In this document: in pieces, positions 58,210 through 64,000 of the stretch
How positions within the stretch are numbered: position 1 is the stretch's first letter
Layout: every line of letters begins with the position of its first letter
Assembly: GCA_001510575.1 (NCBI GenBank)
Contig: LNGK01000002.1
Location: 732,144-796,143 of the forward strand
Direction of reading: 5' to 3'
DNA length: 64,000 nucleotides
Origin: Knoxdaviesia capensis
Taxonomy: Eukaryota; Ascomycota; Sordariomycetes; Microascales; Gondwanamycetaceae
The notes under the pieces: model-generated
Database searches by the model: none
What the model was told of the DNA's origin: nothing
What the model saw: only the letters and a program-made list of their open reading frames with translations
Position numbers and translations under genes: made by a program

Positions 58210-61200
58210 TCGGCTGAGCGCGGCGGCGTGTCTCAGGCTCTGTGTGGACGGGGAGTACTTCTGCGGCCGTCTTTTGACAAGTCTGGTCCTTGCACACTTG
58301 TGATAGACGATGTGTGGTGGTGGCGCCGAGAGATGTGCGGGCTGTCCTCCTATGCCTTCTGTGCCCGACATTGCACTTTCTGACAATCTCGCTCTTTGTT
58401 TCCCTCTGTGATGGCCGCCGCTCGGATGGCCGAACCGGCGGCAGCACTACGTCACTCTTCACGCCGGCCAAGGCGCGTTTGCGGAGGCGCGAAGCCGTGG
58501 GGCTGCCTCCCCGCAGCCGAGATGCAACCGACCAGAGCGGAACGGGGCGTGGACTGGTGCAGTGTGTACTGCATATGGTATCGTCAGCCGCCGTGCTATC
58601 GTCAGCCGCCGGGTCTCCGGCGAAAGCCCGGGACTTACATCTACGGCGGGCCCGGCCCGTCCACGACAGCACATCCCTCCGCCGTCTGGGTGGTGTTTGA
58701 GCCCAAGTTATGCACGGCAGGGTTTATGAAATATCGTCTTCACCAGAAAAACCTCATAAAAAACAAAAAGTTCGTCGCAGAGACCATCATGCATGCAGGT
58801 TATGCACTGCTGAACTCTCCACCGACCAGGGGGAAGGGGCCGGACCCGGACGCTGCAGTGACCCTCAGCAGAGCCAGTTGTGCGCAATGCATGCTACACT
58901 CTTCGCTTTGTGTGTCCAGCCGTCCCCGACCGGCTCTTTGTGCGGTGGATGCGCTTGCATCTGTGTGTTCTCGCTGGATCCGGTGGAGCGGACAGCAGTG
59001 CACAGCAGCAGAACGCACATAGAGACGCCCCCCCTGGCTGTTATTCAGCCGATCATGCCAGGCTTTAGATTGATATTTTTTATTTTTATCCTAGTTTCTT
59101 GCTTTGGCGTAAGTCTGCCAGCAAGACGTGCATGACAGCTTGTTTTTCTTATTTTCTTCTTCCCGATGTGTGCTCTCTTGTATGGGGAAACATAACTTGG
59201 AAATATGTATACGTGCCTAAAGGCGGAACCGCCGTGTGGTTCCTCCTCAGCCCAACCACCCTCGACCGCCAGAACACCTGCAGCCCACACCCCCCTTGAT
59301 CAGGGACACTTTGTTTTCTGGCTGGTGTTGGGTATATCTCCGCATGTGTGCGTATCTGCGTGTGTCCGGAGGGGAGCCAAAAAAAAAACAAAAAAATCAC
59401 CACGCTGGATAGCCGCAAGCTACGGCTGGAGAGAGCCAGAATGTACACCGCCTCGAGGGCAAGTGTGCGGGACTCTGGAGAATTCTCCTCTCCGACAATG
59501 CTCACGATGCGGTGTGTGTCTCTCTCTGCAGGCCGCCGTCGCTCGCAAACAAGCTGTCAACAGGAGGCGGGCTTTTGGGGGGGTGGTACCGTCCCCCGGG
59601 TGGGTGGTTTGGAGGCCGCAACTCATGCAGGCAGAGATGCACAAAAATGACGCGTTGCGGCCACAGAGGAGTGGCATCACAGATGACTTGTGCTTGTGTT
59701 TTCTTTTTTATCCACGATGATGCAGTGGCAGGCCCTGGAGCTGTCGCTGAGCGAACATGACTTCTGCGAGGGCACTCGTGGCGTGCGTCTGCGAGAGAAT
59801 CACGGGGGCGAGAGACAGGCCAGCAAACCATTTGTGCTGGCTTTATTGGAATAGAGTTCAGCCAGCGGGGGTCTCACTATGACTGTGGCTTCTCTCTTTC
59901 TTGGGATGCTGTAGTGTCGAGGGGCGTGTTGGTGGTCTCTTGCTTGTGCAGCGAGTGTACTGCACAGTACAAAATGCAATCAACACCGGCTCCACATCGT
60001 GGTTTCCGGGGCAGGATGGGGAGCAGACAAAAGCACACAGTCTGCAGAAAAAACAACACGAAAACAGAAACATGCCTCGCAAACTGAGGAGTGGACGTCC
60101 CCTCTTCCCATCTCTCTCGCCCCTTCTCGCACGCGTTCTGAGTGTCGGGTCTCTCTGGTCAAACGGGTGCACGTAGGGGGGGAGGGGGAGGGTTGGTGTC
60201 GACGTCGGGGATAAACAGCCGTGGGAGTGGGATCTGGCGGTGCTGGAGAGTGGAGAGGGGGCGTGTATGCATGTGTGAAGATGGATATGTACATACTGTA
60301 CTTCCATACTTACATACACGAGCAGAGTGGTTGGGAGAAGACCCTCCCTCCGGACTCTCTTCTGTGCATGTCAGCCACAGATGTGCGTGGAGATATGTTT
60401 TCCAGCTGGGATGCAGAGCTTGTGCATGCATATTGCACACTTACATACACACATGTCCACACGTACACAGCCTTGGAGGCGTATACTTGTCGTGATTGGC
60501 CTTTGTGCACGCGATGGTGATATCCAGGGAGAGACGGGGGGGGGCGCGAGCAGCGCCAGTGCTCATGTGCACCCGCATCCACATCGACGTCGAATCTGGA
60601 CCGGAAGCTATCGATGTACTGTGCTGTACCGTTACATCGAGGATACGAGAGTCCGCGTATCTCTGAGTGACCAGTGACAGGCTGACAGCCACATAACGCG
60701 AATGGCCTCCCAGGCCACACCCACAGTAGTCTCCCAAGAAACAGGAATCCTCCGACTGTGGGCGGCGTCTGCATCCTCCGTTCCAGCCAACCACAGCCGG
60801 AAGTTGTGCACACGATGCCCGCCGTGCTCAGTTCTACTGTTGCCTCCCTCCTCCTCCTCCTTGGGGGGCACTCTTCCTCGTCTTCTTCTCTCCCCCCCGC
60901 CCCACGGCCTCCTGCTCCCCCTTCGGTTTTGCCTCGTCCCCCTTTTCTGATGTGAGCTTTTGCGTGTGACCCCCCCCTCCTTTCCCCCCACAAGTGAGAG
61001 GGTGGAAGATACGTAACAGGTCGCGGGCTTCCGGAACTGTCCGGCTGTTCGAAGCCTGCTGGTGGACTTGTTGGCCCTCTCGGATAACACCAGTATTGGG
61101 TGGTGTGCCACAGCCGCTGATGACGGTGGCTCTGCAGATATGTATTTCTCCGTGACACTTCTCGCAGGTTACCCACGCCCCCCCTCCACTGTTTTCGCAG

Positions 61201-63030
61201 CCACACTATAGCCAGATACGGAATATACATGTACCGTATGTCTGCGTGCCTTGCATGCCACTCCAAGCCTGACGTACGCTTTTGCAATTTCCTCGCCGCT
61301 CAGCGCCGATCGGCATGCAGCTGAAGTGGCCGGTTCCCACATCTTCCAGCTGTGTCGCGAGCTGCCTGCATGCCCAGTTGAAATAAAAAGCAATGATGCA
61401 GTTCCCAACCGAGCAACGAAACCGCAAGTCGTGCAGATGTCCGGCCGGGGGGGAGGGGGGGAGGCACTCTAGGGACTTTTCTGGGCCTTTAACCTGGTGG
61501 GCTCCGCCGTTGAAGAATATGCAGAGCCCGCAGCCAAGAGACCTAAAAGAAGAGAAAATGCTCAGTGCTGCTAGGCCTGACGTGGGCTGATTGATGTGCT
61601 GGTGGCCCGTTGGAGCCTGACCTTGGGCAGCAATTCTCGGCGATCGGGCGACTCGGCGCGTTGTAAGTGGAAGAGAGTGCCGGGGAGGGCATGTGGGCCG
61701 AGGAATAGCTGAAGAGTCTCTTCTAACATTTGCGGTTCTCACGGGCTGTGGGTATGACTTCTCGTGCTGGAGACCTTTGCTGGACGCCTGAGTTGGGCTG
61801 TGGCCTGATGATATACTGACTCGTGCGAGATCGAGGGTTGCGTGGTTTCTGGACGGACAGTTTGTTGGAAGAGCACATCGAGCTTGAGGGATAAAGGTGG
61901 TTGAAATAAACATCGCAAGCGAGACATGCCAGGAGAACTAGAGTAGACGACGAAAAATATAAAAATCCCGACATGTGTCACATCGCCTCAGAGGCTGTAT
62001 CACCGGCATATGCAGCGGCGATGCGGCGAGTTGTGTGGGAGCCGGCAATCGGGGTGGTCGCCGAGAGATAGACGAAGATGGGCTGGGTGTAGACAGAGAG
62101 ATGAACTCGTCGCGGTTGTGGAATTTTCTAGAGGGAAGGATTTACGTGGTTTGGGATGTGGTATCACAAGCTACGTCAACGATGGTGCTCCGGATTCGCC
62201 GCCGATGCAGCCCGGCTCCGGATGTCCATATGGAGACACCGTTACCGGACAGAACGATCCTAAATAAAGACAAAGGGCACTACAACATCTAGGCAGATAT
62301 TCAAGTCCTGGTTCAGAGTTAAAGCCCCGGATTTTGCCGTGTGACGTCTCGTACCCCGCGAGTGACAGGCATGATCCCGGGAGGACTGACCCGGGCCGGC
62401 CCGGGACTGGAGATAGCAACGCCGGCGACTAGAGAAGAACAACTGATGACTTCATATCACACACTATATATCCACAACCGTGCTTTGTTGGTCTTTAGTG
62501 TTATTTCCAAGACTCAAGGGGCAGTGTTCTCTCCCTTCGCGATCGTAGCCGAGATCTCTCTCCCTTGGGAGGTGGCCGCATAACAGAACCTCGACGAGTT
62601 CTGAGGACTATCTAGAGTCCAGACTCTTCACCCTGCCAGGAGAGGGATACAGTAGCCAGTGGGTAGACAATTCAGACCAAGGGATGTGAAGAGAAAGAAA
62701 AAAAAACAGACGACAAAAACAGGCTGTATTTCGACTTCCGGCCCGAGAGCATTCCCGGGCCCGGTCAATAAACCTTTCAGATTAAATGCATTCCAGACGC
62801 GTCGGGGGCTTCCCTGGGACAGACAAAGCGAGAGAAGTGGGAGGAGGCAGTGGTGGGCGGCCTTTTCCTCTGGCGAGAGTCGATGTCGCGTGTGTAGACC
62901 GTTGAGTTCTCCATCCGATATTGCCTGGCCGTACGACAGCACCTTGCCTCGATGCTCACCACGAAGCCAACACATCCCACTCCCGAACCTTGACTTTAAG
63001 GCACGTCCACTCCCCCCAAAGCTCTCGCAC
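55654..63030. other. Gene-free region with simple repeats
   Basis: No convincing protein or RNA gene. Content includes GTACTGTAC-type elements (55826-55835, 55867-55876, 59954-59967, 60288-60300, 60612-60626), CT and GA tracts (57643-57667, 58142-58200), and short poly-A/T runs. The longest frame (minus strand, 60310-61287) is low-complexity in part and overlaps other open frames, so it is not annotated. The last about 370 bp (62657-63030) are open in the frame of the next gene but contain no ATG and are probably its leader. Confidence 0.55.
58142..58200. repeat. (GA)n microsatellite
   Basis: About 26 GA/AG units with one or two interruptions. Confidence 0.9.
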
Positions 63031-64000
63031 ATGGAGCTGTCATCCGTCCTGCACCGCCTGCGCCCGCCCGCGCGCGCCGCGCTCTCCGACCCCGCCGCCG
63101 CCGACGCCGGACCGCCCCCGCGCACGCGCCACGCGCCCCCGCCCGCCCGCCACCACTCGCTGCGCCTGCCGTTCCGGCGGTCGCGCCGCTCCGGCCGCGC
63201 CAAACATGCGAACACGCCGCCGCTGGCGCCGCTCCAGCCGCCCGCGCCGATCCGGCCGCACGGCCGCGGGCCGTATGCTGGCGGGCCCGGGTCGCCGGGG
63301 CTGCGGAGCTCGTGGGCCACGCTGTGGCCGGCGCTGGATGCCCCGGCGTCGCCGCGCCGGGAGCCGCAGGCTGCTGCGCAGGAGGGGCCCCCGCCGCTGG
63401 CGCCGCCGCCGATGCCGCGGGCCACGCAGCGGCGGCGCCTGACCGGCCCTGCACTGGACATCCTGGCCGAGAACCGCCCGGCCGAGGATGCCGCGTCGGC
63501 CGCGGTCATTGGGCTGGGGCTGCTGCGGCCCCCGGGACCGCCGCCGCGCGGGCTGGTGCGCGGGCGGAGTGACCCGGGGGTGCCGATCGGCGGCACGTCC
63601 GCGCCGGCCGGCAAGCCGATGGTGGGGTCCGGCGGCGTGCAGCACCGGCGGGCGAGCCACTTCGCGGAGGTGTTCGGCGAGTACAACGCCGATGCGGTGG
63701 CCGACCGCGTGCGCGGCGAGGCGCTGGTGCTCGCCGAAGTGCGCACGAACGTGATAGTGAGTCTGCGTGCCGCGTTCCCCCGTGCCCTGCATCCGCCGCC
63801 CACGAGCCCGCTAACACCCCCCCCGGCAGATCAAAGACGAATTCACCTTCCTGACCGACCTCTCCTACCACCTCTCGTACCGCTACACGCGGCCCGTCAA
63901 CAGCGTCGTGGTGACGCTGCACCCCGCCGCCTGCATGCTGTTCGGCGGCGCCACCGACCCGGCGTACACGCTGACGGTGACCGCGCTGCGCGACGCCGTG
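63031..64000 (+). CDS. MIF/tautomerase-like domain protein, truncated by window edge
   Basis: Exon 1 (63031-63756, 242 codons) and the start of exon 2 (63830-64000) are joined by a 73-nt GT-AG intron with CTAAC branch and acceptor GGCAG. The first about 220 residues are disordered, rich in Pro, Arg and Ala. The join then gives LVLAEVRTNVI, IKDEFTFLTDLSYHLSYRYT, RPVNSVVVTLHPAACMLFGG and ATDPAYTLTV. This follows the macrophage migration inhibitory factor fold: a TNV strand, an amphipathic helix, a V-x-V/L strand and the FGG turn. Classical MIF/tautomerases use an N-terminal proline freed by Met removal; here the domain is internal and has no such proline, so tautomerase activity is doubtful. 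Very high GC. The gene continues beyond 64000. The start ATG is the first in a frame open from 62656. Confidence 0.75.
   Translation, partial: MELSSVLHRLRPPARAALSDPAAADAGPPPRTRHAPPPARHHSLRLPFRRSRRSGRAKHANTPPLAPLQPPAPIRPHGRGPYAGGPGSPGLRSSWATLWPALDAPASPRREPQAAAQEGPPPLAPPPMPRATQRRRLTGPALDILAENRPAEDAASAAVIGLGLLRPPGPPPRGLVRGRSDPGVPIGGTSAPAGKPMVGSGGVQHRRASHFAEVFGEYNADAVADRVRGEALVLAEVRTNVIVSLRAAFPRALHPPPTSPLTPPPADQRRIHLPDRPLLPPLVPLHAARQQRRGDAAPRRLHAVRRRHRPGVHADGDRAARRR

Noticed and set aside
60310..61287. Reverse frame of 325 codons in the right-hand desert
   Set aside because: No domain, low-complexity Gly/Arg/Glu section, and overlapping open frames on both strands. Length alone is not enough in GC-balanced repeat-rich DNA.
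62150..62270. Frame ending CGITSYVNDGAPDSPP and then MQPGSGCPYGDTVTGQNDPK before TAA at about 62267
   Set aside because: Looks protein-like and follows a TTTTCTAG acceptor-like site, but no upstream exon, start or family could be found; kept only as a note.
62628..63803. Reverse frame of 391 codons opposite the MIF-like gene
   Set aside because: Antisense shadow; the forward frame has the intron, the branch site and a recognisable domain.

Overview
The window is nuclear DNA of a filamentous ascomycete (Pezizomycotina), most likely in the Eurotiales near Aspergillus/Penicillium. The evidence is short GT-AG introns (70-236 nt), some with CTAAC branch sites; a fungal MED15 with an N-terminal KIX domain; a Sec12 and an AldA-type aldehyde dehydrogenase of fungal type; dispersed 5S rRNA genes with a TATA box at -29; and a left edge (1 to about 1160) stripped of CpA and TpG dinucleotides, the signature of repeat-induced point mutation (RIP). 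The species is not identifiable from this alone.

Layout: 1-1160 is a RIP-degraded repeat. 1161-9850 is gene-free, and its last 2 kb form a pyrimidine-rich leader to MED15. MED15 (+, four exons) is at 9851-15871. A Whi5/Nrm1-like G1/S repressor (+, two exons) is at 19012-20167. SEC12 (-, two exons, assembly gap inside the intron) is at 21664-23665. An NAD-type aldehyde dehydrogenase (-, two exons) is at 25103-26666. Two tandem 5S rRNA genes (-) lie at 29496-29614 and 29695-29813. A long disordered bZIP transcription factor (-) is at 31463-33610, with about 3.6 kb of pyrimidine-skewed leader behind it. 37.4-54.9 kb is a 17.5-kb gene desert full of simple repeats. A 188-residue unknown protein (+) is at 54965-55531, followed by a 26-unit CTA repeat. 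A second desert covers 55.7-63.0 kb. A gene with an internal MIF/tautomerase-like domain (+) starts at 63031 and runs off the right edge.

The genes are ordinary chromosomal housekeeping and regulatory genes: transcription (MED15, bZIP), cell-cycle entry (Whi5-like), ER export (Sec12), aldehyde oxidation and 5S rRNA. They do not form an operon or a recognisable cluster. I see no phage, CRISPR, defence or secondary-metabolite system. The most informative signals are non-coding: two 5S isotypes whose 11 differences all keep base pairing, a four-unit 16-bp CCAAT array, a perfect 24-bp hairpin, a palindromic GTACTGTAC family scattered through the deserts, and CA tracts just upstream of two start codons. 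Gene density is low for a fungus (seven protein genes in 64 kb).
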